This document shows, in pieces, positions 13,300-23,149 of a DNA stretch of 64,000 bases (position 1 is the first letter of the stretch; each line of letters starts with the position of its first letter). Source of the stretch: an uncultured Roseburia sp. (GTDB taxonomy: Bacteria > Bacillota > Clostridia > Lachnospirales > Lachnospiraceae); the NCBI GenBank assembly GCA_910584215.1, contig CAJTYI010000002.1, positions 1-64,000 on the forward strand, written 5' to 3'. A program made the position numbers and the translations under genes. A model generated the notes under the pieces. That model did no database searches. It saw nothing but the letters and a program-made list of their open reading frames with translations, and was not told the DNA's origin.

Positions 13300-14286
13300 T
13301 CACTCAAAGACCGCTCTTCTCATCAGGCACTCCAATTGCTCATATGTTTCCACCTCATTGATCTCTCTGCGAAGTCTCGATGAGTTGGGATAGCCCGCCG
13401 TATACCAGGACGCGTGCTTGCGTATCTCCCGCATACCGATATACTCCCCCTTATATTCGATTTGCAGCCGAGCATGGCGCAGAAGCATTTCCACTGTCTC
13501 CGCAAAATCCGCTTTTTTCGCCTTTTGTCCGGTAGACAGTTCCGCCAGAATCTGTGAAAATATCCACGGATTCCCCTGCGCCCCCCTGCCGATCATAAAA
13601 CCGTCACATCCAGTCTGTGCATACATCTGGCGCACATGCTCTGCCGACAAAAGATCTCCGTTGCCGATTACCGGAATCGAAACCGCCTGCTTCACCTGTC
13701 GAATCACATCCCAGTCGGCTTGCCCTGCATAAAACTGCTCCCTCGTCCTGCCATGGACCGCCACTGCCGCCGCGCCGGATTCCTCAGCAATATGCGCCAT
13801 CTCCACGGCATTTTTATGCAAGTCGTCAAAACCTGCCCTGATCTTCACCGTCAACGGCTTTTCAATCGCAGCCGCTGTCTTTTCGATAATTTTTCCCGCG
13901 AGCAATGGATTTTTCATCAGCGCAGAACCCTCTCCATTTCCCACAATTTTAGGCACGGGACATCCCATATTGAGATCTAATATGGAAAAAGGAAGCTCCT
14001 CAATCCGCCGCGCCATCTGGCTTATCACCTCCGGGTCCGACCCAAATAACTGCAGCGAAACGGGAAGCTCACGCTCGTCAATTGTCAGCAGCGCTTTCGT
14101 ATTGCGGTTGTTATAGAGAATCGCTTTCGCGCTGACCATTTCCATACAGAGCAGGCCGGCTCCCTGTTCCTTACATAACAAACGAAATGGCAGGTCTGTC
14201 ACGCCTGCCATGGGAGCCAATATCAAATTATTTTCGAGGGTCACATTTCCAATCTTCAGTTTCTTGACCGCATTCGCCTCACTCAT
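13300..14286 (-). CDS. dusB: tRNA-dihydrouridine synthase B
   Basis: It reduces uridines in the tRNA D-loop using FMN. The barrel begins at NNLILAPMAGVTDLPFR, which binds FMN; the catalytic Cys is in LDLNMGCPVPKIV, followed by the KIRAGF, HGRTREQ and NGD motifs and a GRGAQGNPW phosphate site. The C-terminal helical tRNA-binding region is present. The start at 14286 lies inside the end of a small upstream gene, so the two are translationally coupled; upstream ATG codons in frame would add basic residues not typical of the family. Confidence 0.93.
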   Translation of the reverse strand: MSEANAVKKLKIGNVTLENNLILAPMAGVTDLPFRLLCKEQGAGLLCMEMVSAKAILYNNRNTKALLTIDERELPVSLQLFGSDPEVISQMARRIEELPFSILDLNMGCPVPKIVGNGEGSALMKNPLLAGKIIEKTAAAIEKPLTVKIRAGFDDLHKNAVEMAHIAEESGAAAVAVHGRTREQFYAGQADWDVIRQVKQAVSIPVIGNGDLLSAEHVRQMYAQTGCDGFMIGRGAQGNPWIFSQILAELSTGQKAKKADFAETVEMLLRHARLQIEYKGEYIGMREIRKHASWYTAGYPNSSRLRREINEVETYEQLECLMRRAVFE

Positions 14287-14422
14287 TTTTTCGTCCAACC
14301 TTTCGCGCCCCTTTATATTTACGCCTCTTAGCCTTTTTCTCCAGACGCTTTCCAATCCACTTATCCACGAAAAAATCAATCCATAGATCGAAACATTCCG
14401 CTACGATATCCACAATCTCCAT
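14279..14422 (-). CDS. Small basic protein overlapping the dusB start
   Basis: A 47-residue reading frame beginning MEIVDIVAECFDLWIDFF and ending in a lysine/arginine-rich tail. GGAGGG precedes the ATG at good spacing, and its TGA stop overlaps the dusB start by eight bases, the layout of a coupled gene pair. The amphipathic N-terminal half followed by a basic half could sit on a membrane or on nucleic acid. I do not recognise the family. Confidence 0.55.
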   Translation of the reverse strand: MEIVDIVAECFDLWIDFFVDKWIGKRLEKKAKRRKYKGARKVGRKNE

Positions 14423-14486
14423 ATTACCCTCCATGTCAAAGCAGCTCGCTGCCTTGTAAACACGATGCCGCTGCCGTGGCCTTCCC

Positions 14487-15266
14487 TTACAAGTTTCTGC
14501 GGTTTTGCTTTTTGTAGATTAGATTCATGCCCTTTAAAGTGAGATTGGGATCATAGATATCAATCACCTCTGTCTCATTGGCAATGATTCTGCCAAGTCC
14601 TCCGGTCGCAATGACCTTGACATTTTCCATACCGGATTCCTCAATCATATGCCGCACAATATATTCGGTCTGTCCGATCTGTCCAAAAACAATCCCTGCC
14701 TGCATTGCGGATATCGTCTCTTTTGCCAGAATACTCTCCGGTTTTCTTATCTCAATCTCCGGCAGTTTTGCGGCATCTTCCCATAGCGCGCGCGCCGAAA
14801 TACGCACGCCCGGCGCGATCACACAGGAAATAAAAGCACCGGAGGCATCTACGAGGTCATATGTGGTAGCAGTGCCAAAATCCAGAACAAGAGCTGGACC
14901 GCCGTAAAGCTCATAGGCCGCCACGGCATCTACGATGCGGTCAGCACCGATCTGTCTGGGGTTTTCCGTCACCACCCGCACACCAGTCTTTGTCCCTGGC
15001 CCTACGATAATCGGGCGGATATTAAAGTATTTGACAACGGCTCCCTCGAGAGAATGCATCACGTTTGGCACGACGGACGCGATAATGGCGTCCCGGATAT
15101 CTGTGCGCACAATATCATTTTGCTCAATCAGATTCGACAAAATCATCCCGTATTCGTCCGAAGTGCGGGGCATCTTTGTGGTAATGCGAAAACTTGCCCG
15201 CAGTTCATCGTCTTTAAAAATTCCTACCGTAATATTGGTATTGCCAACGTCAATCGTCATTATCAT
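14487..15266 (-). CDS. coaX: Type III pantothenate kinase
   Basis: It makes 4'-phosphopantothenate, the first step of coenzyme A synthesis. The 259-residue actin-fold protein has the family motifs [12 protein letters not shown] (phosphate 1), [26 protein letters not shown] and [20 protein letters not shown]. It is cytosolic. In this genus group it commonly sits between birA and dusB, as here. Two in-frame ATG codons six bases apart (15266, 15260) are both possible starts. Confidence 0.94.
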   Translation of the reverse strand: MIMTIDVGNTNITVGIFKDDELRASFRITTKMPRTSDEYGMILSNLIEQNDIVRTDIRDAIIASVVPNVMHSLEGAVVKYFNIRPIIVGPGTKTGVRVVTENPRQIGADRIVDAVAAYELYGGPALVLDFGTATTYDLVDASGAFISCVIAPGVRISARALWEDAAKLPEIEIRKPESILAKETISAMQAGIVFGQIGQTEYIVRHMIEESGMENVKVIATGGLGRIIANETEVIDIYDPNLTLKGMNLIYKKQNRRNL

Positions 15267-15353
15267 ATGCTATATATCCCTTTTCGTACTAATTTCTATC
15301 CATAACTGAAAACAATGAAACTGCCGGAACAACACGCCCACTTAGTATACCCG

Positions 15354-15683
15354 CTACAGTTCTATCCCCGCATATAATACCTTATAATACATTTCCAGCG
15401 ACTCCATAAGCTCCCCTTTCGTGCGCTGCAGCTCCTTAATTTTTAAGCCGCAGCCGATGTCATCATAGAGCAGATCGCCCTCGTCGCAGGAAGTGCGCAA
15501 CACGAGTTCTCCGTCCGCATCAAACACTAACTGCAAAATACCGCCGATATCTTCCGTAAATAACACACACATAATCTTTAATTCGTTCTTGATCTGATCC
15601 GGCAGTCCTCTAAAGTCTTGATTCAAATAAAACTTGCGGTTATAAGCACTGGCACCGCACAGCACAACTTCTTTCCGGCTCAT
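15354..15683 (-). CDS. Small conserved Lachnospiraceae protein (DUF6145-like)
   Basis: The 109-residue protein has the pattern KEVVLCGASAYNRKFYLN, IKNELKIMCVLFTEDIGGIL and a predicted alpha/beta fold with no signal peptide or membrane segment. I match it from memory to the DUF6145 family, whose function is unknown. It lies between birA and coaX, probably in the same transcript. Confidence 0.7.
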   Translation of the reverse strand: MSRKEVVLCGASAYNRKFYLNQDFRGLPDQIKNELKIMCVLFTEDIGGILQLVFDADGELVLRTSCDEGDLLYDDIGCGLKIKELQRTKGELMESLEMYYKVLYAGIEL

Positions 15684-15798
15684 ACGCCCCTCATTTCCGT
15701 TTCATATACACGTTACACCTGTCTTTCGTACCTGCCCAAAACCTGACTGCCGTCCCGCCAACATGCCAAGACGGTTCGTCTCCCCCCGCGCATTTTCG

Positions 15799-16776
15799 CT
15801 ATACATAGCCGTAGATTCCCCGGACAGACACTTCACCGGAAACAACTTTGCGCACTTCTCCCTCGTAGTTCACTAAGAGTTCTCCCCGCTCGTCAATCCC
15901 GACCGCCGTTCCCTCAAATGGCTCTTTGGGGTCTAAGACACGCACTTGTTTCCCACGGTTTGCCAGCATGGCGTTGTATTCTTCCATCAAACCGCTCAAA
16001 TCCTGTGTTTTCAGATACTCATCATAATAATGTTCAAAACATTCCAGCACATCCTCGATCACCTTTGCCCGCTTAAAGTGCTTGCCGGTCTCCAAAAAAA
16101 GCGACGTGGCGGTCTGCGCAATTTCTTCCGGAAAGCTCTCATTGTGCACATTAATCCCAATACCGATCACAATATGATCAATATAATCAATCTGTATATT
16201 TAACTCGGTCAGGATACCGCAGACTTTTTTGCCGCCCAGCACAATATCATTGGGCCACTTGATACTTGCCTCAAGCTGGGTCTGGCGGCGGATTGCCCGC
16301 GCAACCGCAAGCGCGGCCACGAGCGTCAGCATGGATGCATTGCCAATCGCAATTTCCGGTTTTATCATCAAGGTCATATAAACATTGACACCCGATGGGG
16401 AGCTCCATGCCTTGCCACGCCTTCCTCTGCCCGCGTCCTGGCGATCTGCCACTACCAGCGTACCGTGCGGATATCCCTCTTGCGCAAGCTGTCCTGCCTT
16501 GATATTGGTAGAATCCACAACTGGATAATAGCAGGTCTTTATGCCAGCCCAACGAGTTTTGCGCAGACTCTTCAGTTCATTTTCGCTGAGAATATCGGGA
16601 GCTTCCACAAGCTTATATCCCTTATTCTGCACAGAGACGATCTGATAGCCTGCTTCCCGCAGCTGTTTCATCACTTTCCAGACGGCCGTCCGCGACACGC
16701 CCAACTGCTCGCAAAGCTGCTGGCCTGAAATATAGTCCCCCGCCTCACGCAGGGCAGTTAGTATCTTCGTTTTCAT
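15799..16776 (-). CDS. birA: Biotin-protein ligase and biotin operon repressor
   Basis: It attaches biotin to carboxyl carrier proteins and, with biotinyl-AMP bound, represses biotin genes. The N-terminal helix-turn-helix (about 1-60, ISGQQLCEQLGVSRTAVWK) makes this the bifunctional form. The ligase domain shows GRGRRGKAWSSPSGVN, where biotinyl-AMP binds, SIKWPNDIVLGGKKVCGIL and a small C-terminal SH3-like domain. The ATG at 16776 is preferred over a TTG 21 bases upstream because it begins at the usual MKTKIL helix. Confidence 0.95.
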   Translation of the reverse strand: MKTKILTALREAGDYISGQQLCEQLGVSRTAVWKVMKQLREAGYQIVSVQNKGYKLVEAPDILSENELKSLRKTRWAGIKTCYYPVVDSTNIKAGQLAQEGYPHGTLVVADRQDAGRGRRGKAWSSPSGVNVYMTLMIKPEIAIGNASMLTLVAALAVARAIRRQTQLEASIKWPNDIVLGGKKVCGILTELNIQIDYIDHIVIGIGINVHNESFPEEIAQTATSLFLETGKHFKRAKVIEDVLECFEHYYDEYLKTQDLSGLMEEYNAMLANRGKQVRVLDPKEPFEGTAVGIDERGELLVNYEGEVRKVVSGEVSVRGIYGYV

Positions 16777-16877
16777 GTAGTCGTCGATTCCTCTCAAACG
16801 GCCGAACCATGCAAAATAATTTGTGCCAATTGATACAGCCGCAATAAAATCTCAGCCCTATTCACACCAGCGCAGCC

Positions 16878-17867
16878 CTATTCACCCAGCGTGGCCAGCA
16901 TGACAGCTTTTATGGTATGCATACGATTTTCGGCTTCGTCAAACACCACTGACTGTGCACTCTCAAAAACCTCATCGGTCACTTCGAGTTCACGATAGCC
17001 AAATTTTTCATACACGTCTCTGCCAATTCCGGTTTTCAGATCATGAAACGCCGGCAGACAATGCATGAAAATAGCCTCCGGTTTTGCCCCCGCCATCACT
17101 GCGGCATTGACCTGATACGGCATCAGGTCTTTTAGGCGTTCTTCCCATATCTCCTGCGGCTCGCCCATGGAAACCCACACATCCGTGTAAATGACATCGG
17201 CGCCGCTTGCAGCTGCCTGCACGTCCTCCGTCAACGTGATCGTCGCTCCCGTCTGTTCCGCCAGCTTTTGACAGGTATCCACCAGCTCCTGTTCCGGAAA
17301 ATATTTTGACGAGGTGCAGGCGACAAAATCCATCCCAAGTTTTGCACAAGTGACCATCAGCGAATTGCCCATATTGTATCTGGCATCACCCATATAGACA
17401 AATTTAACGCCGCGCAGTCTGCCAAGATGCTCACGAATCGTCAGCATATCAGCCAGCATCTGGGTCGGATGAAACTCGTTGGTTAATCCGTTCCACACGG
17501 GTACCCCGGCATATTTGGCCAACTCTTCCACAATCTCCTGTCCATACCCACGGTATTCAATTCCGTCAAACATCCTGCCCAGCACTCGCGCCGTATCCGC
17601 AATGCTTTCCTTTTTCCCGATCTGCGAACCAGCGGGGTCCAAGTATGTCACTTGCATACCAAGATCGTGGGCTGCAACCTCAAATGAACATCGGGTGCGG
17701 GTGCTTGTCTTCTCAAAAATCAAAGCGATATTTTTGCCCGACAGTGTGTTATGTAAAATACCGTTTTTCTTTTTGGCTTTCAAATCGGCTGCCAGATCAA
17801 TCAGATACAAAATCTCCTCCGGCGAATAATCCATAAGTTTCAGAAAATTGCGTCCTTTTAGCGTCAT
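16878..17867 (-). CDS. argF: Ornithine carbamoyltransferase
   Basis: It forms citrulline from ornithine and carbamoyl phosphate. The carbamoyl-phosphate loop [14 protein letters not shown], the HPTQMLAD motif, the ornithine-side [11 protein letters not shown] and the catalytic HCLPAFH are all present in 329 residues. No arginine deiminase or carbamate kinase gene is next to it, so an anabolic role is more likely than the catabolic arcB role, though sequence alone does not decide. Confidence 0.93.
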   Translation of the reverse strand: MTLKGRNFLKLMDYSPEEILYLIDLAADLKAKKKNGILHNTLSGKNIALIFEKTSTRTRCSFEVAAHDLGMQVTYLDPAGSQIGKKESIADTARVLGRMFDGIEYRGYGQEIVEELAKYAGVPVWNGLTNEFHPTQMLADMLTIREHLGRLRGVKFVYMGDARYNMGNSLMVTCAKLGMDFVACTSSKYFPEQELVDTCQKLAEQTGATITLTEDVQAAASGADVIYTDVWVSMGEPQEIWEERLKDLMPYQVNAAVMAGAKPEAIFMHCLPAFHDLKTGIGRDVYEKFGYRELEVTDEVFESAQSVVFDEAENRMHTIKAVMLATLGE

Positions 17868-17889
17868 AATTTACCTCCAAATCTCTTTA

Positions 17890-17931
17890 CAAAAACTGTC
17901 GCGCAGACTTTTACAGCCTGCCGCGACAGTT
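17890..17931 (-). terminator. Terminator after the SPFH gene
   Basis: Arms AACTGTCGCG and CGCGACAGTT with an 18-base loop, followed on the minus strand by a T run. It lies 12 bases after the SPFH stop and before the argF start. Confidence 0.75.
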
Positions 17932-17943
17932 AACATAATCTCT

Positions 17944-18882
17944 TTATTTATAAAATGTCTCTTTACCCGCCACTTCGGTCACAGACTTTGCCAGTCCGGC
18001 AAGCCCCTGGATCTCCGACGGAATAATAATCTTCGTCGCTTTACCGTCTGCTGCCTTGGCAAATGCCTCTAAGCTCTTTAATTGAATCACGCCCGCATCC
18101 GGCGCAGCCTCTTTTAGCATACGAAGACCGTCTGCATTGGCCTGCTGAATCTTTAAGATCGCCTCCGCCTGACCTTCTGCCTCGCGTATCGTAGCCTCTT
18201 TTTTGGCCTCCGCGCGCAAGATCGCTGCCTGCTTCTCTGCCTCCGCGTCCAAAATCGCGGACTCTTTTTTACCTTCGGCTACTAGGACCGTAGACTTTTT
18301 CTCGCCCTCCGCCTTTAATATGGCCTCTCTTCTCTCGCGCTCCGCTTTCATCTGCTTTTCCATAGCATCCTGAATGGCTGCCGGCGGAATAATATTTTTT
18401 AATTCCACACGGTTTACCTTGATGCCCCATGGGTCTGTCGCAACATCGAGGGAGGCGCGCATCTTGGTATTGATCGTCTCTCTAGAGGTCAGCGTTTCAT
18501 CCAGCTCAAGATCACCGATGATATTACGCAGGGTGGTCGCCGTAAGATTCTCAATCGCCATTATGGGATTTTCCACACCGTAGGCATATAATTTCGGATC
18601 GGTAATCTGATAATAAACCACTGTGTCAATCTGCATCGTTACGTTATCTTTCGTGATAACCGGCTGCGGCGGAAAGTCCACCACCTGTTCCTTTAAAAGA
18701 ACCTTTTTGGCGATACGGTCTACAAATGGTGCCTTAAAGTGAATTCCTACCCCCCATGTAGCCAGATAACCGCCCAAACGCTCAACTACTACTGCATGTG
18801 CCTGCGGTACGATTTTAATACATGATACCGCGATCGCAAAGACGACGATTATGAGTGACAATAATGCTATGACTGCTTCCAT
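17944..18882 (-). CDS. SPFH/band-7 membrane protein (slipin/QmcA-like)
   Basis: One N-terminal membrane segment (about 4-24) is followed by the SPFH domain (about 25-190, ERLGGYLATWGVGIHFKAP, QVVDFPPQPVITKDNV) and a long Ala/Glu/Lys coiled coil with repeated EAEKQAAILRAEA-type units. Such proteins form ring oligomers at membrane microdomains and often help proteases such as FtsH. The frequent NfeD partner is not next to it. The strong ribosome site is GGAGG. A leader of about 200 bases with a stable hairpin lies upstream. Confidence 0.85.
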   Translation of the reverse strand: MEAVIALLSLIIVVFAIAVSCIKIVPQAHAVVVERLGGYLATWGVGIHFKAPFVDRIAKKVLLKEQVVDFPPQPVITKDNVTMQIDTVVYYQITDPKLYAYGVENPIMAIENLTATTLRNIIGDLELDETLTSRETINTKMRASLDVATDPWGIKVNRVELKNIIPPAAIQDAMEKQMKAERERREAILKAEGEKKSTVLVAEGKKESAILDAEAEKQAAILRAEAKKEATIREAEGQAEAILKIQQANADGLRMLKEAAPDAGVIQLKSLEAFAKAADGKATKIIIPSEIQGLAGLAKSVTEVAGKETFYK

Positions 18883-18988
18883 ACCTGTATCCTCCTGTCA
18901 AAATTGTGGCTGTCTGCAACTGATGCGCATAGATCATACAGAAAACGTCAAAGATTGCTCCCTGTGACGTCTTGTTTGTCGGTTTTTC

Positions 18989-19011
18989 GGCAAGTAAACG
19001 CGTTACTTACC
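18989..19011 (-). other. Stable hairpin in the SPFH leader
   Basis: On the minus strand GGTAAGTAA and TTACTTGCC pair over nine positions around a CGCG loop. It is about 110 bases before the start codon and has no T run after it, so it is not a terminator. The 407-base gap between the SPFH and hydrolase genes holds this and the terminators below. Confidence 0.45.
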
Positions 19012-19142
19012 ATGAAAAATCGTGCGCATCCCCCGGAGGGCCTTAGTAAACGGCAAATGTAGTATCATTCTCTATCCGCAACTATTTACTACCCTTTATA
19101 TTACTATATTTAAATTTCAATTACAATAAACATTTATATAAA

Positions 19143-19278
19143 AAAAGAATCACTTGGCAGTTCTTTTGTGTGCGATGATGTAGTTCCTAAAAATAGAAAA
19201 AAGACAGTGCCGAAACACTTTGCCCGGAACTGCGATGCGTCCTTGCCTAACCAGTGTTATCATACCCTGTCTTTTTTC
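19143..19278 (-). terminator. Double terminator region after the cell-wall hydrolase
   Basis: The first element has 12-base arms GAAAAAAGACAG (19196-19207) and CTGTCTTTTTTC (19267-19278) with a 59-base interior that can itself fold (AGTG/CACT; AACACT/AGTGTT). A second hairpin, AAAGAA/TTCTTT, at 19145-19165 is followed by a T run on the minus strand. The large interior of the first is unusual for a simple terminator. Confidence 0.6.
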
Positions 19279-19289
19279 TCGTTATTCAT

Positions 19290-20603
19290 TTAAAAAAATA
19301 CATGATTACCTATCACAACGCCCGCTCTGCCCGATGACGCTCTGCGGAAACTAAGCTTGCCGCCCGTATTATCCACTCCGTTTAACGCCTCCTGCGCTGC
19401 CTGTATGCAGCTTGCTTTGGGCCCGTTAGCCGCAACCGCAGCTACCTGACCGGAACCTGCCGGTGAAAACTGATAAGGATCATAGATAACACCGTAAATA
19501 CTTCCCGGGTATGCACCGCTGCGTACACGGTTCATAACAACAGCTCCGACTGCTACCTGACCCTCATAACATTCATTTCCGGCCTCACACTGAATCAACG
19601 CAGCCAAAAGTGTCAGTTCATCATAAGAAGCCGCAACCGCGCTATTTTGCACCGTGGCCGTTGCAGCCGCCGCCTTTGCTTCTGCTGCTTTTGCCGCCTC
19701 TGCCTCTTCTTTCGCTTTGGCCGCCGCGCGCTCCTCCTCAATTGATACTGCCTCTCCCAATGCCAGCCCGGTCGTAACATACTCAGCACTGACATATCCG
19801 GTATTTCCTTTGTATTGTACTGCTACCCACTCGTCTGTCGTCTCGACACTGGTGTCCACCGCCAGCGTCGCACCTTCTGAAACAGAGGTCAGGATTGCAC
19901 TGTCGGTATCCGCTTCACTTCTGACACGAAGTCCGTTCGTCTCGATCTGTGCAGTCACATCAAAATTAGCGTTGGCATACTCCATTGCCTCTGTACCGCT
20001 GACGCAGTACTCATTGCTGACATATCCTTCGACATTGCCCGAAGTAATATGCGTCCACTCTTCGCTCTCATCTACGATCTCCGCCACGGCGCCTTTATAA
20101 AGTTTTCCAACGATCTCCGCGTTGGCATCCGCCGACGCGCGGACATATAAAAATTCATCCACATCAGCCATGAGACAATTCTGCCACTGCTGCTGTTCTT
20201 CATTGACAGTATCCGCTTCCATCGCATCCTCTGCATTGGCCGCATCTTCTGTCGCAAGCTCTCCAAGACCTGCGTCTTCCATTGTATGATCAGCTGTAAT
20301 CGCCTCATCGACGGATACGTCCGCCTGTGCCGAAGCGACGAGCTGTGTTCTGGTCTGTTCTACTTCCACCGCCGGAATCTCTTCCTCCAACTGCGCCATA
20401 TACCTGCCCAGCCCCGCGGTGTGGTCGTCATTAAGCAATACAACTGCCGCAATCTCAACAGATTTTACCTCTCCTGCTGATGCAGCGTCAACGGTCTCAT
20501 TTCCCTGCAGTCCCGCCTCAACTACGACACACATCATCATCAAAGAGCCTGCCACTACAATGCCTTCCAGTGCCCGCCTTTTTAAACTCATAGAATTAAC
20601 CAT
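19290..20603 (-). CDS. Secreted SleB-type cell-wall hydrolase with two SH3 domains
   Basis: An N-terminal membrane segment (about 14-32) works as signal peptide or anchor. Two bacterial SH3 domains follow (about 145-205 and 215-280), then an Ala/Glu/Lys linker and a C-terminal Hydrolase_2 domain (about 325-437). The domain starts at LLAALIQCEAGNECYEGQVAVGAVVMNRV, where the Glu is the expected catalytic acid. SleB-type enzymes cut peptidoglycan glycan strands, in spores or in growing cells; with no spore gene next to it, the target here is unsure. A consensus promoter lies upstream. Confidence 0.85.
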   Translation of the reverse strand: MVNSMSLKRRALEGIVVAGSLMMMCVVVEAGLQGNETVDAASAGEVKSVEIAAVVLLNDDHTAGLGRYMAQLEEEIPAVEVEQTRTQLVASAQADVSVDEAITADHTMEDAGLGELATEDAANAEDAMEADTVNEEQQQWQNCLMADVDEFLYVRASADANAEIVGKLYKGAVAEIVDESEEWTHITSGNVEGYVSNEYCVSGTEAMEYANANFDVTAQIETNGLRVRSEADTDSAILTSVSEGATLAVDTSVETTDEWVAVQYKGNTGYVSAEYVTTGLALGEAVSIEEERAAAKAKEEAEAAKAAEAKAAAATATVQNSAVAASYDELTLLAALIQCEAGNECYEGQVAVGAVVMNRVRSGAYPGSIYGVIYDPYQFSPAGSGQVAAVAANGPKASCIQAAQEALNGVDNTGGKLSFRRASSGRAGVVIGNHVFF

Positions 20604-20692
20604 ACCTTTCTTAATATTTGTAATATATTACGCGAGTTCTTTTATTTTATTCACAATTTATTACAACATATTACGAATTTGTTACGGGTATG

Positions 20693-20721
20693 ATTATAGC
20701 AACGAAGGAACTATTTGTCAA
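20693..20721 (-). promoter_or_regulatory. Consensus sigma-A promoter of the hydrolase gene
   Basis: On the minus strand TTGACA (20716-20721) and TATAAT (20693-20698) are exactly 17 bases apart, matching the consensus fully. The 5' leader contains the palindrome GTAATATATTAC. The rest of the 416-base gap up to pgi is AT-rich and holds no gene that I can support. Confidence 0.85.
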
Positions 20722-21019
20722 GTTATAACTATATTCTTCCATACAATGAAAACCGCCATGTAATTTTTTTTGCAAAATCGATTGTATGATTTTACAAAAA
20801 TCTTTATAAATTCTTCCAATTTTCATAAGATTTTCATATAAATTCAACAACTTTTTTTGCAAAAATATTACACGACGGTCTTTTTGTGCACATCTAACAA
20901 ATTTGTGACAGTTTAACGTTTCCCGCTTTTTTTCGACGTTTTACGCTATGTGCATGCTAAAGCGATGAGCTGTGCAAATGAGCAAAACACAGACAAATTC
21001 CTCAATATACCACTGCAAA

Positions 21020-22366
21020 TTATAAACGCTTCATCAGCGCTTCTCTCTCTTCCTCATAGCCCGGTTTGCCAAGAAGCGCAAACATATTCTTTTTGTAGCT
21101 TTCAACTCCCGGCTGGTTAAACGGATTCACTCCCAGCAGATATCCGCTGATTCCTACAGCAAACTCAAAGAAATAGAATAATTGTCCGAGATAAAACTCA
21201 TTCTGCTCTGGTATCTTTACCATTAAATTCGGAACATTGCCATCGGTATGCGCTAAAATAGTCCCGTTCATCGCGCTCTTATTGACAAAATCCATATCCT
21301 TGCCCGCCAGATAATTCAGGCCGTCCAGATCGACAGGCTCCTCACCAATCATGATTGTCTCTCTCGACGTTTCCACATTTAATACCGTCTCAAACATAAT
21401 TCTGGCGCCATCCTGAATAAATTGGCCCATGGAATGTAGGTCGGTCGTCAAATCAACAGATGCCGGGAACAATCCTTTCTGGTCTTTGCCCTCGCTCTCC
21501 CCGTACAGCTGTTTCCACCACTCGGCTACATAGTGAAGACTCGGCTCATAATCCGCCAAAACCTCTACCGCTTTACCCTTGCGGAGTAAAATATTGCGGA
21601 TTGCAGCATATTGCAGCGAATCGTTGTCTGCAAAATCTTTCTCGAGCGCCATCTTTCTGCCCTCAGCGGCTCCATCCATCAAACGGTCAATGTCCGCTCC
21701 GCTGACTGCTATGGGGAGCAGACCAACTGCAGTGAGGACAGAGAAACGTCCTCCCACGTCGTCGGGAACTACAAATGTCTCGTAGCCTTCTTCCGTCGCA
21801 AGATTTTTCAAAGCGCCTCTTTCCTTGTCGGTTGTGGCATAAATTCTCTTTGCCGCCCCCTCTTTGCCATACTTCTTCTCAAGCATGTCCTTAAATACGC
21901 GGAATGCAATCGCCGGCTCTGTCGTGGTGCCGGACTTAGAAATAATGTTCACAGAAAAGTCCCTGTCACCGATCACATCGATTAACCCTTTTAAATAGGT
22001 GCCGCTGATACTGTTTCCCGCATAGTAAATCTCGGGGGTTTTGCGCACCTCTTTGGGCAGATTGTTATAAAATCCATGTCTTAAAAACTCAATTGCCGCT
22101 CTCGCTCCCAGGTAAGAGCCTCCAATACCGATCACAACCAAAACCTCCGAATCCTCGGCAATTTTGGCCGCTGCCTTTTTGATTCTGTCAAACTCTACCC
22201 TGTCGTAATCCACCGGAAGATCAATCCAACCCAAAAAGTCATTTCCCGCCCCGCTTTTTGCCACCAGCTGCTTCTTTGCATCCGCGACAAGACCACTCAT
22301 GTAGGAAACTTCCTCCTCACTGATAAAAGCGGATGCTTTCGAGTAATCAAATGTAACCTTTGCCAT
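21020..22366 (-). CDS. pgi: Glucose-6-phosphate isomerase
   Basis: It interconverts glucose-6-phosphate and fructose-6-phosphate in glycolysis. The SIS-fold signatures [18 protein letters not shown] and [14 protein letters not shown], the [17 protein letters not shown] region and the C-terminal catalytic lysine context [14 protein letters not shown] are present. At 448 residues it matches the short Firmicutes form. AAAGGAGCG precedes the start. Confidence 0.97.
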   Translation of the reverse strand: MAKVTFDYSKASAFISEEEVSYMSGLVADAKKQLVAKSGAGNDFLGWIDLPVDYDRVEFDRIKKAAAKIAEDSEVLVVIGIGGSYLGARAAIEFLRHGFYNNLPKEVRKTPEIYYAGNSISGTYLKGLIDVIGDRDFSVNIISKSGTTTEPAIAFRVFKDMLEKKYGKEGAAKRIYATTDKERGALKNLATEEGYETFVVPDDVGGRFSVLTAVGLLPIAVSGADIDRLMDGAAEGRKMALEKDFADNDSLQYAAIRNILLRKGKAVEVLADYEPSLHYVAEWWKQLYGESEGKDQKGLFPASVDLTTDLHSMGQFIQDGARIMFETVLNVETSRETIMIGEEPVDLDGLNYLAGKDMDFVNKSAMNGTILAHTDGNVPNLMVKIPEQNEFYLGQLFYFFEFAVGISGYLLGVNPFNQPGVESYKKNMFALLGKPGYEEEREALMKRL

Positions 22367-22465
22367 TGTTCCACGCTCCTTTGTCTTTTTATTGTTTGTA
22401 TCACAAAAAGGAATTACTTTTAAAATATTTTATCAGACCTGTTGTTGGATAGCAAGCGGTTTTCC

Positions 22466-22783
22466 TCACGAAAACACTTCGCCCAGCACCTCGTTTACTA
22501 AATGCTCCTGCTCTCTGGTCCAGCCTTCCGCCGTCACTACCTGTTCCCGTTCTTCCTGCTCCAAAGCGCCGGCAGACATGGTCACTTCCTCCTTCATAAG
22601 CCTTTCGTGTCCAGGCTCCATCGCAGACAGCATGTCCTGTATTTTTTTCATCTGTTTTTTTTGCAGCCTGATCGACCGGTTAATCCTATGTATGGAAAAC
22701 ACCGTAAGCGCCAATAAAAGTATCGCATATCCTGCCGCCACATAAAGGGTGTTGTCCGTAACAAAAGTCCATAATTGTTCCAT
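22466..22783 (-). CDS. Small membrane protein with coiled-coil tail
   Basis: The 105-residue protein has one N-terminal membrane helix (about 11-29) followed by a basic stretch (RINRSIRLQKKQMKKI) and a long acidic, helical tail. The ATG at 22783 has GGAGGG six bases upstream. The family is not recognised. The gap from here to the murG-like gene on the other strand is 366 bases; it contains a CTTGTCC/GGACAAG hairpin at 22803-22826 and the promoter of the murG-like gene. Confidence 0.6.
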   Translation of the reverse strand: MEQLWTFVTDNTLYVAAGYAILLLALTVFSIHRINRSIRLQKKQMKKIQDMLSAMEPGHERLMKEEVTMSAGALEQEEREQVVTAEGWTREQEHLVNEVLGEVFS

Positions 22784-23082
22784 CAATGACCCTCCATTCC
22801 TGCTTGTCCCATATCATGCGGACAAGACAATATGTTTCTGTTCACCCATACCACATATTATAATTCTTTTTTCCGATTTGAAAAGTCCCTTGGGCACAAA
22901 ACCGCTCGCAACTTTCGACAATTTTGGCACCTCATCCCACCCAAACCAGGGATAAAAGAACGATTTTATGCAATCATCCATGAAAAAAACAAAGCAACAT
23001 CTTCGTTATATTGTACCGGCATTTTATCTCAGTAAAAAGCTGCCATATAACTACAAATTTTCTATAATATGTAAGACTATTC

Positions 23083-23111
23083 TTGACTTTTTAGCGCCAA
23101 GGTATTATAAA
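23083..23111 (+). promoter_or_regulatory. Sigma-A promoter of the murG-like gene
   Basis: TTGACT (23083-23088) and TATAAA (23106-23111) are 17 bases apart, 38 bases before the start codon. Confidence 0.75.
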
Positions 23112-23149
23112 ATAGAACAGTGAGTTATATATGGAAAGGACGAAATCCT

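Noticed and set aside
20671..20862. 63-residue frame upstream of the SleB-like gene
   Set aside because: It overlaps the consensus promoter and is AT-rich with no ribosome site.
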